Shown: piece by piece, positions 27,945-38,693 of the stretch
Position numbering within the stretch: the stretch's first letter is position 1
How the letters are laid out: every line of letters begins with the position of its first letter
Source of the DNA: Candidatus Planktophila lacus
GTDB taxonomy: Bacteria > Actinomycetota > Actinomycetes > Nanopelagicales > Nanopelagicaceae
DNA: 64,000 bases
Direction: 5' to 3'
Assembly (NCBI RefSeq): GCF_002288385.1
Contig: NZ_CP016783.1
Location: 868,001-932,000 of the forward strand
The notes under the pieces: model-generated
Seen by the model: the letters and a program-made list of their open reading frames with translations, nothing else
Databases searched by the model: none
Told to the model about the DNA's origin: nothing
Program-made: the position numbers and the translations under genes

Positions 27945-28835
27945 TTAGCCTTCAGTTAACGCTCGCGCACGGTCGCAATCCAACTTCATCTGCGCCAAAA
28001 GCGGCTCGAGGCCATCAAATTTCAAGGTATCGCGCAGACGCCAGCCAAATTCGATTGATGCGTTCTTGTCATAAAGTTCTAAGCCTTCTTGATCAAGTGC
28101 ATATGCCTCTACTTGGCGACCACGTACGCCTTCAAATGTTGGATTGGTGCCGATTGAAATTGCTGCAGGCCAGAAGTTAATTCCGACCGTTAGCCATCCT
28201 GCATATACGCCATCGGCAGGAATTGTTTGGCCATCAATATTTCCAAGATTTGCTGTTGGGTATCCAATTTCGCGACCACGTTTTTCACCGTGCACAACAA
28301 CGCCATCTAGGCGGTGCGGGCGAGAAAGTAAGGTGCGCGCTTCTTCAACCTTTCCTTCAACAACTAATTTGCGGATGCGCGAAGAAGAAATAACATCACT
28401 TTCTTCAGACTTTAACTCTTGGACATCTACGGTGAAGTTAAAGTTCAAACTATCCTTGATTAGCGACTCGATATTACCTGCTGCTTTATGGCCATAAGTG
28501 AAGTTCTTGCCCACGATAACTGTAGAAACGCTCAACTGGCTGACTAGAACATCCTTCACAAAATCTTCCGGAGACATAGCCGCAAATTTCTCGTTGAACT
28601 TAAGCACCGCCACTTGATCGGCGTTGTGGATCTTTAACAACTCCACGCGATCGGCCAAGGTGGTCAGCATCGTCGGAGCGCGATCTGGTGCAAATATCTG
28701 CATCGGATGTGGATCGAAAGTTAACGCGATTATTGAACGGCCATCGGCGATCTCTTTGGCGCGGTTAAGCAATAACTGGTGGCCTTTATGTACGCCATCG
28801 AAGACGCCTATTACGACGACGCTTCCAGAACTCAT
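27945..28835 (-). CDS. ribF: Bifunctional riboflavin kinase/FAD synthetase
   Basis: Makes FMN and FAD from riboflavin. 296 aa: N-terminal nucleotidyltransferase domain (GVFDGVHKGHQLLL, with the HxGH-type motif) and C-terminal flavokinase domain (GREIGYPTANLG; YAGW). GATAAT lies 6 nt before ATG 28835, suggesting a leaderless start. Follows truB with an 18-nt gap. Confidence 0.95.
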   Translation of the reverse strand: MSSGSVVVIGVFDGVHKGHQLLLNRAKEIADGRSIIALTFDPHPMQIFAPDRAPTMLTTLADRVELLKIHNADQVAVLKFNEKFAAMSPEDFVKDVLVSQLSVSTVIVGKNFTYGHKAAGNIESLIKDSLNFNFTVDVQELKSEESDVISSSRIRKLVVEGKVEEARTLLSRPHRLDGVVVHGEKRGREIGYPTANLGNIDGQTIPADGVYAGWLTVGINFWPAAISIGTNPTFEGVRGRQVEAYALDQEGLELYDKNASIEFGWRLRDTLKFDGLEPLLAQMKLDCDRARALTEG

Positions 28836-28841
28836 CTGCCT

Positions 28842-28847
28842 ATTATC
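28842..28847 (-). promoter_or_regulatory. Candidate -10 box for leaderless ribF
   Basis: GATAAT then AGGCAG then ATG. AGG in the spacer could also act as a weak ribosome-binding site. Confidence 0.4.
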
Positions 28848-28853
28848 TCTGAA

Positions 28854-29726
28854 TTAATTCGCCGCTGCAAAAACCGCTATTGGTTTTGCCTTGCCGGATT
28901 CGTTCTGTAAAAGTGCAATTAGGCGGTTATCTGGTGAGAGCGCAGCAAAGATATCTTCACCTGAATTTGAAGGAAGTGGTCTTCCGAATGAGAGTTCGGC
29001 AACCTCATCAAGAGCTAACTCGCGGACCGAGAATGTGGCACGCGCAACATCTGCTAGATCTAAAGTTTTAAAATCTTGCGCCTTGAGCGCATCGAAGGTA
29101 ATCGCCTGATCAATTGCGAATCCCGCAACTCGCGTACGGCGCAGCGCTGACAAGTGACCACCAACGGCTAATTCGCTTCCTAGATCGCGTGCGATAGCGC
29201 GGATGAAAGTGCCAGCCGAACATGTGACATCGATATCTATCTCAATTCGTGAACTGGTACGGCGAATATCTAGTACATCTAAAGATGAAATTGTGATCGT
29301 ACGAGCGGCCAGCTCAAATACTTCGCCGGCGCGCACTCGGTCATAGGCGCGCTCTCCTGCAACCTTTACAGCAGATACCGAACTTGGGCGTTGCTGAATC
29401 TCCCCCACCATTTTGGAAAGGTCTACTCTAATTTCTTCGTCGGTAATCTTTGAAGCATCAGCTTCAGAAATGACTTCACCTTCTTGATCATCGGTAACTG
29501 TTGCCGCACCTAATACAACAGTTGCCAGATAAGACTTGTCGCCATCGGTGATGTACTGCAATAAGCGAGTTCCGTTACCAAAACCGAGAACGAGTACGCC
29601 GGTTGCCATCGGATCTAGCGTGCCAGCATGGCCAACTTTGCGTGTGCCAAGTGCCTTGCGCGCAACTGCCACAACATCATGGCTAGTCATGGCGGGTGCT
29701 TTATCTACAACTAGAAAGCCATCCAT
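28854..29726 (-). CDS. truB: tRNA pseudouridine(55) synthase
   Basis: Makes pseudouridine 55 in the T-loop of tRNAs. 290 aa. Catalytic aspartate Asp38 in VGHAGTLDPMATGVL; FLVVDKAPAMTSHDVV at the N-terminus and GTFIRAIARDLG are family motifs. 10 nt downstream of rbfA. Confidence 0.96.
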   Translation of the reverse strand: MDGFLVVDKAPAMTSHDVVAVARKALGTRKVGHAGTLDPMATGVLVLGFGNGTRLLQYITDGDKSYLATVVLGAATVTDDQEGEVISEADASKITDEEIRVDLSKMVGEIQQRPSSVSAVKVAGERAYDRVRAGEVFELAARTITISSLDVLDIRRTSSRIEIDIDVTCSAGTFIRAIARDLGSELAVGGHLSALRRTRVAGFAIDQAITFDALKAQDFKTLDLADVARATFSVRELALDEVAELSFGRPLPSNSGEDIFAALSPDNRLIALLQNESGKAKPIAVFAAAN

Positions 29727-29736
29727 TAGTTAGGAG

Positions 29737-30168
29737 TTAATCTTCAATAACTTTTGGAACTTTATAGGGATCTGCTCCCCCAGCAAATGTTGCATTCTTG
29801 CGCAGTTGAGCAACCTCAGCATCCAGAACATGGACCTTATCCAAGAGTGAATCAAGTGCTTTCGCAGATTCAGGAAGTCCATCTTCAAAGAATTCGATCG
29901 TAGGCGTAATGCGAGTCTGAAGATCGCGACCTACAGCGCTGCGAATGACTCCTTTTGCGCTCTCAAGTGCAGCGGCAGTTGCAGCGCGTTGTTCTTCATC
30001 ACCGAGCACGGTGTAGAAGATCGACGCATTTTGCAGATCGCCAGTTACGCGCGCATCTGTGACAGTGACGAAACCGAGACGAGGATCTTTAATCTTCGTC
30101 TCAAGCAGCTGCGCCACTACCACTTTGATGCGATCGGCAACTTTCTGAGTGCGATGTGATTGGCCCAT
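29737..30168 (-). CDS. rbfA: 30S ribosome-binding factor A
   Basis: KH-like assembly factor for the 30S subunit, needed for 16S 5'-end maturation. 143 aa; [52 protein letters not shown] is characteristic. 2-nt gap after infB. Confidence 0.95.
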   Translation of the reverse strand: MGQSHRTQKVADRIKVVVAQLLETKIKDPRLGFVTVTDARVTGDLQNASIFYTVLGDEEQRAATAAALESAKGVIRSAVGRDLQTRITPTIEFFEDGLPESAKALDSLLDKVHVLDAEVAQLRKNATFAGGADPYKVPKVIED

Positions 30169-30170
30169 AA

Positions 30171-32888
30171 TTATGCGCGCTTCTTCTCGCGCATCTCAAA
30201 GACCTGAATGGTGTCTCCGATTTGCAGATCCTTCATATTGCCAAGGCCAATACCGCACTCGAAGCCTTCTTTAACTTCGGTGGCATCGTCTTTGAAGCGC
30301 TTGAGCGAATCAATGGTTAGGTCATCGGCGATGATTTCAGTACCGCGCATGATGCGCGCCTTGGCATTTCGCTTGATAGAACCATCGCGAACGATAGAAC
30401 CTGCGATATTGCCGGCCTTTGAAGATTTAAAGATCTCACGGACTTCTGCATTACCGAGAACGATTTCTTCGTACTCTGGCTTGAGCAAGCCCTTAAGAGA
30501 TAGCTCGATCTCTTCAATTGCGTTGTAGATAACTGAATAGAAGCGAACTTCTACACCTTCTTGATCAGCATATATCGCTGTCTGTGGTTCTGGCTTCACG
30601 TTAAAGCCAATAACTACAGCAGTTGATGCTGAAGCCAAAGTGATATCTGACTTGGTGATTGCACCTACGCCACGGTGGATAACGCGAAGATCAACTTCTG
30701 CTCCGACATCGAGTTGCATAAGTGCATCTTCGAGCGCTTCTACAGAACCTGAAACGTCACCCTTAAGGATGAGGTTAAGTGTTGAGACCTTGGACTGCTC
30801 CATAAAGTCTTCAAGTGAAACCTTCTTGCGCGCCTTAGCAAGTTGCGCGTTACGTTCTGCAGCCTGACGCTTTTCAGCGATCTGACGCGCAGTTCGGTCT
30901 TCATCTGCAACCAAGAAGGTATCGCCTGCACTTGGAACCGATGTGAAACCTAGAACCTGCACTGGACGTGATGGTCCAGCGCTTTCTACGCTCTCACCGT
31001 GCTCATCGAGCATCGCACGAACGCGACCAAATGAACCGCCAGCAACAATTGCATCACCGATTTTGAGCGTTCCGCGTTGCACAAGAACTGTGGCAACTGG
31101 TCCGCGACCGCGATCGAGGTGAGCTTCAATGGCAACACCGCGCGCTGAATCTTCGGCAACTGCGCGAAGATCGATTGCAGCATCTGCTGTTAGAAGAATT
31201 GCATCGATGAGTTCGTTAACGCCTACACCTGATTTAGCAGAGACGTTTACGAAGAGAGTTTCTCCGCCGTACTCTTCTGCGATCAAGTTGTACTCGGTCA
31301 ATTGCTGGCGGACCTTATCTGGGTTCGCGCCTTCTTTATCAACCTTGTTAACGGCGACAACGATTGGGACATCTGCAGCTTGAGCGTGGTTTAACGCTTC
31401 AATTGTCTGCGGCATGATTCCGTCATCTGCTGCAACAACGAGTACTGCGATATCTGTGACCTTGGCACCACGAGCACGCATAGCGGTGAACGCTTCGTGG
31501 CCAGGTGTATCGATAAAGGTAATCGCACGGTTTACGCCGTCATGATCATGGTGAATTTGGTAGGCACCGATGTGCTGAGTGATTCCACCGGCTTCGGTCT
31601 TTAGGACCTCAGATTTACGTATGGCATCGAGCAAACTGGTCTTACCGTGATCGACGTGTCCCATAACAGTTACAACTGGGGGACGTGCAACCAGTAGATC
31701 TGCATCCAGATCGGCAAGTTCTTGCGCAAGATCGATATCGAAATCTTGCAAGAGTTCGCGGTCTTCATCTTCTGGGCTAACAATTTGGATTACATATCCA
31801 AGTTGTGCACCAAGAATTTCAAATGTGTCAGCATCTACTGATTGAGTTGCAGTAACCATTTCACCTAAGTGGAATAGCGCAGCTACCAACGCTGCTGCAT
31901 CTGCACCGATCTTTTCAGCGAAATCTGCCAGGGTTGAACCGCGACGCATGCGGATCTGAGTCTTTCCATCACCGTGAGGAATAACTGCGCCACCCAATTG
32001 TGGAGCTTGCATATTGTCGAATTCATCGCGCAGCGCTTTTCTTGATTTTGGTTTGCGCTTGCTGCTCTTACTTGCATTCTTTCCAAATGCACCTGCAGCG
32101 CCGCCGCGACCTGGACCACGATTAGGACCGCCGCCTGGACGTTGTGGGCCACCAGTAGTTGGTGCACCAGTTGAAGGACCGCCAGATGAAGGACCACCGG
32201 AACGATATGGACCAGAAGATGAACCTGGTGCACCTGCACCTGCAGGACGTGACTGATAATTTCCAGGACCGCCGCTACCTGCTGGTCGTGGAGTATTTGG
32301 ACGCGCTGCAAAACCAGGACGAACAGAACCAGGACGTGGTCCTGACATTCCGGGACGTGCACCTGGTGCACCTGCAGGACGTTGTGGTGGACGTGGAACT
32401 GCGCCGCCAGTTGAGAATGGATTATTTCCGGGACGTGGCGGACGTGGAACTGCAGGTGTTGTTCCACCAGAAGTTGAGAATGGATTATTTCCAGGACGTG
32501 GAGCAGCCGGTTTACTTTCAGCAGCTGGCGCTTCTTCATCTGAAACAGGTGTTGGTGCAGGAGCCGTTGCCGCAGCGCTTTCAGCGCGCGATGCTTTTAG
32601 CGCCTCTAAATCAACGCCGAGTTCGGCGGCAAGTTCGGCGGCAAGTTCAGGGTTAACTTCTGCAGTTTTCTTAGCAGCGGTCTTCTTTGCAGCTGCTTTC
32701 TTAACTGGCTTGGCATCGGAAACTGGCTTGGCATCGGGATACATCTCGATGAGCTTGCGCACGACCGGCGCTTCTACAGTTGATGATGCTGAGCGGACGA
32801 ATTCGCCCATTTCTTGGAGTTTTGCAAGGACAACCTTGCTCTCCATACCGAGTTGTTTTGCCAACTCATGTACGCGGACCTTTGACAC
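30171..32888 (-). CDS. infB: Translation initiation factor IF-2
   Basis: GTPase that brings initiator tRNA to the ribosome. 905 aa: N-terminal IF2_N motif, Ala/Lys segment (60-76), low-complexity Pro/Gly/Arg region (about 100-270, containing RPGNNPFST twice), second IF2_N, G domain with GHVDHGKT at 410-417, then domains II-IV. GTG start at 32888 with GGAGAAAT just upstream. The long disordered region is typical of high-GC Gram-positives. Confidence 0.97.
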   Translation of the reverse strand: MSKVRVHELAKQLGMESKVVLAKLQEMGEFVRSASSTVEAPVVRKLIEMYPDAKPVSDAKPVKKAAAKKTAAKKTAEVNPELAAELAAELGVDLEALKASRAESAAATAPAPTPVSDEEAPAAESKPAAPRPGNNPFSTSGGTTPAVPRPPRPGNNPFSTGGAVPRPPQRPAGAPGARPGMSGPRPGSVRPGFAARPNTPRPAGSGGPGNYQSRPAGAGAPGSSSGPYRSGGPSSGGPSTGAPTTGGPQRPGGGPNRGPGRGGAAGAFGKNASKSSKRKPKSRKALRDEFDNMQAPQLGGAVIPHGDGKTQIRMRRGSTLADFAEKIGADAAALVAALFHLGEMVTATQSVDADTFEILGAQLGYVIQIVSPEDEDRELLQDFDIDLAQELADLDADLLVARPPVVTVMGHVDHGKTSLLDAIRKSEVLKTEAGGITQHIGAYQIHHDHDGVNRAITFIDTPGHEAFTAMRARGAKVTDIAVLVVAADDGIMPQTIEALNHAQAADVPIVVAVNKVDKEGANPDKVRQQLTEYNLIAEEYGGETLFVNVSAKSGVGVNELIDAILLTADAAIDLRAVAEDSARGVAIEAHLDRGRGPVATVLVQRGTLKIGDAIVAGGSFGRVRAMLDEHGESVESAGPSRPVQVLGFTSVPSAGDTFLVADEDRTARQIAEKRQAAERNAQLAKARKKVSLEDFMEQSKVSTLNLILKGDVSGSVEALEDALMQLDVGAEVDLRVIHRGVGAITKSDITLASASTAVVIGFNVKPEPQTAIYADQEGVEVRFYSVIYNAIEEIELSLKGLLKPEYEEIVLGNAEVREIFKSSKAGNIAGSIVRDGSIKRNAKARIMRGTEIIADDLTIDSLKRFKDDATEVKEGFECGIGLGNMKDLQIGDTIQVFEMREKKRA

Positions 32889-33023
32889 ATTTCTCCTGTC
32901 TTGGCCCGCAATCTTTATTCTAGATATTTATCTAGGGATGCGAGCCTTAGTTGTAAGACCTCATAATCTGAACGAGCTCATTTGAGTTTCATATCTTTCG
33001 CATCCATATCTTTAAGTTAATAA
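32889..33023 (-). other. ylxR-infB spacer with perfect inverted repeat
   Basis: 135 nt, no gene. CTAGATA-TT-TATCTAG at 32920-32935 is a perfect 7-bp inverted repeat, and TAGAAT on the minus strand beside it could be an internal promoter for infB. Confidence 0.45.
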
Positions 33024-33320
33024 CTAATTGTCTGACTTTAAACGCTCATCTAAGAACACTTTAAATTTTGAAAGATCCGGCGCTTGCTCCAGCTTGAAGG
33101 CTGATTTAAACGCTTTCCGATCTATTGCGATGTAGCCACAAGATAAGTGGAGCCAGGCTCCCCTACCGTGAGATTTTCCACCGCTTGTTGGAGTAATTAC
33201 CCCATCAACACAGTTGACTCGCAATAGCTGCGAAGGCTCTTGAGATTTACGACAAACGATGCAGGTGCGTATCGGTTTGATACCTCTTTGCATTGCAGCC
33301 ATTTCTCTAACCTTCAACAA
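33024..33320 (-). CDS. ylxR: YlxR (DUF448) family protein
   Basis: Small nucleic-acid-binding protein of the nusA-infB operon; in Bacillus YlxR is reported as a regulator, in general function unclear. Up to 98 aa from TTG 33320; ATG 33302 is the alternative (92 aa). RTCIVCRKSQEPSQLLRV is the family signature; GRGAWLHLSCGYIAIDRKAFKSAFK follows. TATCCT is 6 nt upstream of TTG 33320. Confidence 0.9.
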   Translation of the reverse strand: MLKVREMAAMQRGIKPIRTCIVCRKSQEPSQLLRVNCVDGVITPTSGGKSHGRGAWLHLSCGYIAIDRKAFKSAFKLEQAPDLSKFKVFLDERLKSDN

Positions 33321-33326
33321 GGGTTA

Positions 33327-33332
33327 AGGATA
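33327..33332 (-). promoter_or_regulatory. Candidate -10 box upstream of ylxR
   Basis: TATCCT then TAACCC then TTG; nearly identical to the block before the agmatinase gene (TATCCT, TAACCA, ATG). Confidence 0.4.
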
Positions 33333-33391
33333 GCGAAGAGCGGCTATTTCACCTAAATCCCTGCGTAGCAGGTGCGTTTATTTAGGTCCAA

Positions 33392-34378
33392 TCACCTAGG
33401 CACAGTTGGGGTGTCGGGATGGATATCAATACGCCAACCAGTCAGGCGTGCAGCCAGCCGCGCATTCTGTCCATCTTTGCCAATTGCAAGTGAGAGTTGG
33501 TAATCAGGCACGGTTACTTTTGCAGATCGCGTTGCAAGATCAACAATTTCAACCTTGGTAACTTTTGCAGGAGAAAGTGCATGCGCAACAAATTGTGCAG
33601 GATCTTCTGACCAATCGACGATATCAATTTTTTCACCATGCAGCTCTTCCATAACTGCATTGGCACGTGAACCCATTGGACCAATTAAAGATCCCTTAGG
33701 TGAAACACCTGCACGGTGTGAGCGGACCGCCAACTTTGTGCGATGTCCTGCCTCGCGCGCAACTTCCATAATCTCAACGATGCGATCGTTGATTTCGGGA
33801 ACTTCGAGTGCAAAGAGTTGCTTAACTAGCGCAGGATGGCTGCGCGAGAGCATGATCTCTGGCCCTTTCATTCCCTGTTTAACTTCAACTACAAAGCACT
33901 TGATGCGATCGCCATGATTGTAAACCTCACCAGGAACTTGTTCTTGCGGAGGAATGCGACCTTCAACTTTGCCGAGGTTGACGTTAATCATCTTGGGATC
34001 GCGACCTTGCTGCACAATTCCAGAGATAACATCGCCAACGGATGCGCTGAACTCTCCAACAATTTCAGCATCGTTATTAGCACGCATCTTTAACTTGATG
34101 ACCTGTCTGACAGTCGAAGTTGCGGTACGCGCAAAACCTTCCGGTTCATCGCGATCTTCTGAGATTCTTTCGCCAAGTTCGTTAAATGTCGGAACCCAGA
34201 TAACAATCTCGCCAGTTTCGCGATCGATGCTGGCACGGGCTTGGCGCTTTGGCGCATCAGTCTCGTAGTAAGCGGTCAATACTCCTGCTTCAATTTCAGT
34301 AATCAAATCTTCAAGTGGCATCTGCTTATGGGTTGCCAGCGCGATTAGCGCATCGACATCGACCTGGCCTTTATTCAT
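33392..34378 (-). CDS. nusA: Transcription termination/antitermination protein NusA
   Basis: RNA-polymerase-binding factor. 328 aa from ATG 34378 (a frame start at 34393 adds five residues). N-terminal RNAP-binding domain, S1 domain (about 110-185, GDVISGIVQQGRDPKMINVNLG) and two KH domains (KLAVRSHRAGVSPKGSLIGPMGSRANAVMEELHGEKIDIV; LAIGKDGQNARLAARLTGWRIDI). No C-terminal acidic repeats, as usual in actinobacteria. Overlaps rimP by 8 nt. Confidence 0.96.
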   Translation of the reverse strand: MNKGQVDVDALIALATHKQMPLEDLITEIEAGVLTAYYETDAPKRQARASIDRETGEIVIWVPTFNELGERISEDRDEPEGFARTATSTVRQVIKLKMRANNDAEIVGEFSASVGDVISGIVQQGRDPKMINVNLGKVEGRIPPQEQVPGEVYNHGDRIKCFVVEVKQGMKGPEIMLSRSHPALVKQLFALEVPEINDRIVEIMEVAREAGHRTKLAVRSHRAGVSPKGSLIGPMGSRANAVMEELHGEKIDIVDWSEDPAQFVAHALSPAKVTKVEIVDLATRSAKVTVPDYQLSLAIGKDGQNARLAARLTGWRIDIHPDTPTVPR

Positions 34379-34874
34379 CGCCAGCCTCGTCATTTAAATT
34401 CTGAGCTTCTTCTTTTCGGTTAAATTCGATTTCAACGACTGCACGCTTTATATCTGCGAAGTTAACGGTATGGGTTTTGATTCGCCCCTTGATGTTTTCA
34501 ACGAGCGTCGCTGTTACTTCGTTAAATTCAGTGAGGCGACCAGTGGTAACAGTTCCATCTTGCAGAGTTACCTTTACCAAGCGAGTTAAGTTCTTGGTCC
34601 AATGGCGTGGCAGAGTTAGTGGACGATCAACACCAGGTGAAGTTACTTCTAGAGTAAAAGGTGTTTCATCCATAAAGGTAGCGGTATCAAGAAGTTCTGA
34701 GATCAACCGTGAGACAACGGTGACTTGATCTAGGTTTAGCGGGCTCTGGCCATCAACGATGCAGGTAACTACGCGGTGGCTGCCGGCAGATGTTAATTGG
34801 ACTTCTTCTAGGAAGAAACCGGCTTCTGTAACAGCGGGTTCGATCAACTGGGTAATTGACTGTGTCAGTGACAC
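34371..34874 (-). CDS. rimP: Ribosome maturation factor RimP
   Basis: 30S assembly factor. 167 aa; FFLEEVQLTSAGSHRVVTCIVDG and the conserved LEVTSPGVDRPLTLPRHW are diagnostic. GTG start at 34874 with AAGGAG 7-8 nt upstream. First gene of rimP-nusA-ylxR-infB-rbfA-truB-ribF. TAAACT on the minus strand near 34921-34926 is a possible -10. Confidence 0.95.
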   Translation of the reverse strand: MSLTQSITQLIEPAVTEAGFFLEEVQLTSAGSHRVVTCIVDGQSPLNLDQVTVVSRLISELLDTATFMDETPFTLEVTSPGVDRPLTLPRHWTKNLTRLVKVTLQDGTVTTGRLTEFNEVTATLVENIKGRIKTHTVNFADIKRAVVEIEFNRKEEAQNLNDEAGDE

Positions 34875-34944
34875 TTCTGGCTCCTTATTAATTTGTTATT
34901 TAGTTTTTTACTACGTCCCAAGTTTAGCACCGATTATTTTATGG

Positions 34945-35730
34945 TTAACGCAGCGCGGTAAAAGTATCGAAAGCTACTTTTAGAATCAGCGCTGCCGTAA
35001 TTGCCATAAAGACTTTTCTCACCAAACCTGAGCCGCCACGTAGGGCTATGCGAACTCCGATTAGTCCGCCACAGACATTGGCGATCGCCAGGGTCAGGCC
35101 AATTTTCCAGAGAATTTCACCGTTGACGCCAAAGACCAGAATGGCACCGCCGTTGGTAGCTACATTGACGACTTTAGCTATTGCAGAGGCTGATAGAAAT
35201 GCAAAGCCCATAACTGCAACCAGTAGAAGAATTAGAAAAGAACCGGTCCCTGGGCCGATGATGCCATCGTAGAAACCAATTACTAACGCCGCAACAGCCG
35301 AGATCTTCAACCGTTTGCTTTCACTATGACGCATCGATTCAATCTGCCCCAGTTGCGGACGTTTCCAGGTATAGATCAGAACTGCGATTAAGAGCGCAAC
35401 AACTAGTGGTTTCAAAACTTCTGTTGGAATAAGTGAGGCAAGAGATGCACCACCCATCGATCCAATAAAGGCGGGTATCGCCATTACTATTAATAGCTTC
35501 GAACTTACCTTTATATTTCGGCGATAGGTGAGCGCGGACGCAGTTGTTCCGAAGATCGAGGGGACTTTATTTGTTCCGAGAACTACAACGGTTTCAGTTT
35601 TTGCAAGTCCTATCAACATTGCGGGAAGTTGAATTAGCCCTCCCCCGCCAGCTATCGCATCAATAAGTCCAGCGCAGAAAGCAGCAGCTGCCAGAAAGGC
35701 CAGTGTGTAGAGAGTTAGATCTGCAAACAC
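34945..35730 (-). CDS. TauE/SafE family membrane permease
   Basis: 261-aa polytopic membrane protein with about eight helices. ALAAAAFCAGLIDAIAGGGGLIQLPAMLIGL-type N-terminus (GLIDAIAGGGGLI) and GFYDGIIGPGTGSFLILLLV in the second half are the two inverted-repeat motifs of TauE/SafE. Members export sulfite, sulfoacetate or other organic anions; substrate here unknown. One base separates it from proS, so it is co-transcribed with it. Confidence 0.88.
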   Translation of the reverse strand: MFADLTLYTLAFLAAAAFCAGLIDAIAGGGGLIQLPAMLIGLAKTETVVVLGTNKVPSIFGTTASALTYRRNIKVSSKLLIVMAIPAFIGSMGGASLASLIPTEVLKPLVVALLIAVLIYTWKRPQLGQIESMRHSESKRLKISAVAALVIGFYDGIIGPGTGSFLILLLVAVMGFAFLSASAIAKVVNVATNGGAILVFGVNGEILWKIGLTLAIANVCGGLIGVRIALRGGSGLVRKVFMAITAALILKVAFDTFTALR

Positions 35731-35731
35731 T

Positions 35732-37465
35732 TTAGGAAAGTGATGCGATTAGAGTTGTTACGGCAGAGATGGCATCACCAACTGCAACTTCAGATTTCTC
35801 ACCTGATTTACGGTTACGGAGCTCGATCTTGCCATCTGCAAGTGATTTACCAACAACGATAATCACAGGGATTCCGATTAGCTCGGCATCTTTAAATTTA
35901 ACGCCAGCGCTTGGATCACGGCGATCATCGAGCATTACTGTGATGCCAGATGCCTCAAGCTTGGTTGCGATATCTAGCGCGGTATCAAATGGCAGATCTT
36001 CTTTACCAGTGGCAACGATGTGTACCTTCGCTGGCGCTACTTCTAGCGGCCAAACCAGGCCAATCTCGTCATAACTTTGTTCAGCGATTGCCGCTACTGC
36101 GCGCGATACGCCGATTCCATAAGAGCCCATTGTGACAACTTGTGATTTACCGTTTTGATCAAGCACAGTAAGACCAAGTGCATCCGCGTACTTGCGACCT
36201 AATTGGAAGATATGACCGATCTCAATAGCGCGATCAATAACTACTGCAGTTGAACATTCTGGACATGAATCGCCTTCACGAATTTCAGCAGCTTCAACAT
36301 ATGCGTCAGGTGTGAAGTCACGACCGTTAACTACGTTGCGGGCATGGCGATCTTTCTTATTTGCACCAGTTACCCAAGAAGTACCAGGTGCAACGCGAGG
36401 ATCGGCGTAGACAGTGATGCCAAACTTTCCAGCATCTTGTGGGCCGATATATCCCTTAACTAATCCTGGGTGCTTTGCAAAATCTGCTTCTTCAAATACA
36501 CGCAGCTCTTCTACTCCAGGTAACCCTGCCTGCAAACGCTTAAGATCGACTTCGCGATCACCGGGAACCAAAACTGAGATCGCTTTCTTATCGGCCATCA
36601 ACAAAACATTTTTTAGAGTTGATGCACCGGTAAATCCGCCACCGAATTTTAAATTGAGTACATCAACTAGTGAATCGATGGTTGGAGTATTTGGAGTATC
36701 GAGTTCCTCAAGCGCTGGAACACCTGATGCATCGGCAGGCGTAACTTTGGTGACCATCGCTTCTACGTTTGCTGCAAATCCACACTTCGGGCAGAGAACA
36801 TAAGTATCTTCACCGGTTGGGCAAGGCGCTAAGAACTCTTCCGATTTAGATCCACCCATCGCGCCAGAGACTGCCTTAACGATGTTGTACTTAAGGTGGA
36901 GACGATCGAAGGTGGTGATATAGGCATCGCGATGCTTGTCGTAAGAAATTCCGAGGCCCTCATCAGTTAAATCAAATGAGTAAGAATCCTTCATAACGAA
37001 CTCGCGGCCGCGGATGATTCCGCTACGTGGGCGCGCTTCATCGCGGAACTTATTTTGAATCTGATAAATGGTCAACGGTAAGTCTTTATAGGATGAATAT
37101 TCACCTTTAACCATCAAGGTAAACATCTCTTCGTGGGTTGGACCTAGTAAATAATCTCCACCTTTGCGATCTTGCAATCTAAAGAGCGATGGTCCGTACT
37201 CTTCCCAGCGATTGGTGGCCTCATATGCCTCTTTCGGCAAGAGCGCTGGAAAATGAACTTCCTGAAATCCAGCCTTATCCATTTCTTCACGGATGATATT
37301 TTCGACATTGCGTAGAGTGATTACGCCAAGTGGCAACCATGAGTAAATTCCAGCAGCGATACGGCGGATATATCCCGCGCGTACTAAGAGCTTATGGCTT
37401 GGAACTTCTGCATCGGCAGGATCATCGCGCAGTGTGCGAAGAAATAGGCTGGACATGCGCAACAT
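35732..37465 (-). CDS. proS: Prolyl-tRNA synthetase
   Basis: Class II aminoacyl-tRNA synthetase, bacterial type with inserted editing (YbaK) domain. 577 aa. Motif 1/2 regions include [42 protein letters not shown] is motif 3; anticodon domain at the C-terminus (about 475-577). ATG 37465 preceded by TAAGGT and 7 nt, so likely leaderless. Confidence 0.97.
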   Translation of the reverse strand: MLRMSSLFLRTLRDDPADAEVPSHKLLVRAGYIRRIAAGIYSWLPLGVITLRNVENIIREEMDKAGFQEVHFPALLPKEAYEATNRWEEYGPSLFRLQDRKGGDYLLGPTHEEMFTLMVKGEYSSYKDLPLTIYQIQNKFRDEARPRSGIIRGREFVMKDSYSFDLTDEGLGISYDKHRDAYITTFDRLHLKYNIVKAVSGAMGGSKSEEFLAPCPTGEDTYVLCPKCGFAANVEAMVTKVTPADASGVPALEELDTPNTPTIDSLVDVLNLKFGGGFTGASTLKNVLLMADKKAISVLVPGDREVDLKRLQAGLPGVEELRVFEEADFAKHPGLVKGYIGPQDAGKFGITVYADPRVAPGTSWVTGANKKDRHARNVVNGRDFTPDAYVEAAEIREGDSCPECSTAVVIDRAIEIGHIFQLGRKYADALGLTVLDQNGKSQVVTMGSYGIGVSRAVAAIAEQSYDEIGLVWPLEVAPAKVHIVATGKEDLPFDTALDIATKLEASGITVMLDDRRDPSAGVKFKDAELIGIPVIIVVGKSLADGKIELRNRKSGEKSEVAVGDAISAVTTLIASLS

Positions 37466-37472
37466 GGGCGCA

Positions 37473-37478
37473 ACCTTA
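37473..37478 (-). promoter_or_regulatory. Candidate -10 box for leaderless proS
   Basis: TAAGGT then TGCGCCC then ATG. Confidence 0.5.
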
Positions 37479-37486
37479 TCGCGTAA

Positions 37487-38638
37487 TTACTTAACTGTGA
37501 CGGAAGGTTCGCCTGAACCAACGCCAGCGGCTTCCATTTCCTCAGCCAAACGCATCGCTTCTTCGATAAGAGTTTCAACGATCATCGCTTCAGGAACGGT
37601 CTTGATTACTTCACCCTTAACAAAGATCTGGCCTTTACCGTTTCCAGATGCAACTCCAAGATCTGCCTCGCGCGCTTCGCCGGGTCCATTTACGACACAA
37701 CCCATAACTGCAACGCGAAGTGGAACGGTCATTCCTTCGAGCCCTGCTTGTACTTTTTCAGCCAAGGTATAGACATCTACTTGTGCGCGACCGCATGAAG
37801 GGCAAGAGACAATCTCGAGCTTACGTTGGCGTAAGTTAAGTGACTCGAGAATTGAAATACCAACTTTTACTTCCTCAACAGGAGGTGCCGACATTGATAC
37901 GCGAATCGTGTCCCCGATTCCTTCTGCGAGCAAAATTCCAAATGCGGTTGCAGATTTTATTGTTGCTTGGAAGGCAGGACCTGCCTCGGTGACGCCAAGG
38001 TGTAATGGGTAATCACACTTTGCTGCCAAAATGCGATAAGCGTTAACCATAGTGACAGGGTCATGATGCTTAACTGAAATCTTTAGATTTGAGAAACCAT
38101 GTTCTTCAAAGAGCGAAGCTTCCCAGAGCGCAGATTCGGCAAGTGCTTCAGGAGTTGCTTTGCCGTACTTTGCAAGTAACCGTGGATCAAGTGATCCGGC
38201 ATTTACTCCGATACGAATTGGAATACCAGCATCACCTGCGGCTTTGGCTACCTCTTTTACCTTGTCATCGAATTGTTTGATATTTCCTGGGTTTACACGG
38301 ACCGCGGCACAACCAGCATCGATTGCGGCGAAAATATATTTTGGCTGGAAGTGAATATCTGCAATAACTGGAATCTGTGATTTCTTTGCAATCTGAGCAA
38401 GCGCATCTGCATCATCTTGGCTTGGAACTGCAACACGAACAATCTGACAACCAGCAGCGGTTAGTTCAGCGATCTGCTGCAGAGTTGAATTCACATCGGC
38501 AGTTAGCGTTGTGCACATCGATTGAACGCTCACTGGTGAATCGCTACCTACCCCGACGCTGCCAACTCGCAACTGCTTCGTCTTACGTCGCGGATGAAGT
38601 GGAGCAGGAGGGGCGCTAGGAATTCCGAGATCAACCAT
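37487..38638 (-). CDS. ispG: 4-hydroxy-3-methylbut-2-enyl diphosphate synthase (IspG/GcpE)
   Basis: [4Fe-4S] enzyme, penultimate step of the MEP isoprenoid pathway. 383 aa from ATG 38638 (GTG 38656 adds six). Cluster cysteines in [11 protein letters not shown] and [16 protein letters not shown] near the C-terminus; [17 protein letters not shown] at the N-terminus. CAGAAT lies 6 nt before ATG 38638. Upstream of proS, downstream of the RseP-type protease and dxr, as in mycobacteria. Confidence 0.97.
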   Translation of the reverse strand: MVDLGIPSAPPAPLHPRRKTKQLRVGSVGVGSDSPVSVQSMCTTLTADVNSTLQQIAELTAAGCQIVRVAVPSQDDADALAQIAKKSQIPVIADIHFQPKYIFAAIDAGCAAVRVNPGNIKQFDDKVKEVAKAAGDAGIPIRIGVNAGSLDPRLLAKYGKATPEALAESALWEASLFEEHGFSNLKISVKHHDPVTMVNAYRILAAKCDYPLHLGVTEAGPAFQATIKSATAFGILLAEGIGDTIRVSMSAPPVEEVKVGISILESLNLRQRKLEIVSCPSCGRAQVDVYTLAEKVQAGLEGMTVPLRVAVMGCVVNGPGEAREADLGVASGNGKGQIFVKGEVIKTVPEAMIVETLIEEAMRLAEEMEAAGVGSGEPSVTVK

Positions 38639-38644
38639 GGGGCT

Positions 38645-38650
38645 ATTCTG
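38645..38650 (-). promoter_or_regulatory. Candidate -10 box for leaderless ispG
   Basis: CAGAAT then AGCCCC then ATG. Confidence 0.45.
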
Positions 38651-38693
38651 CACCAAAAATAGGTAATCGGCGATTTAACCGCCGCAGCGCTGC

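Noticed and set aside
31883-32539. 218-aa minus-strand frame rich in Val, His, Leu and Gln
   Set aside because: Shadow of the low-complexity Pro/Gly-rich region of infB in another frame.
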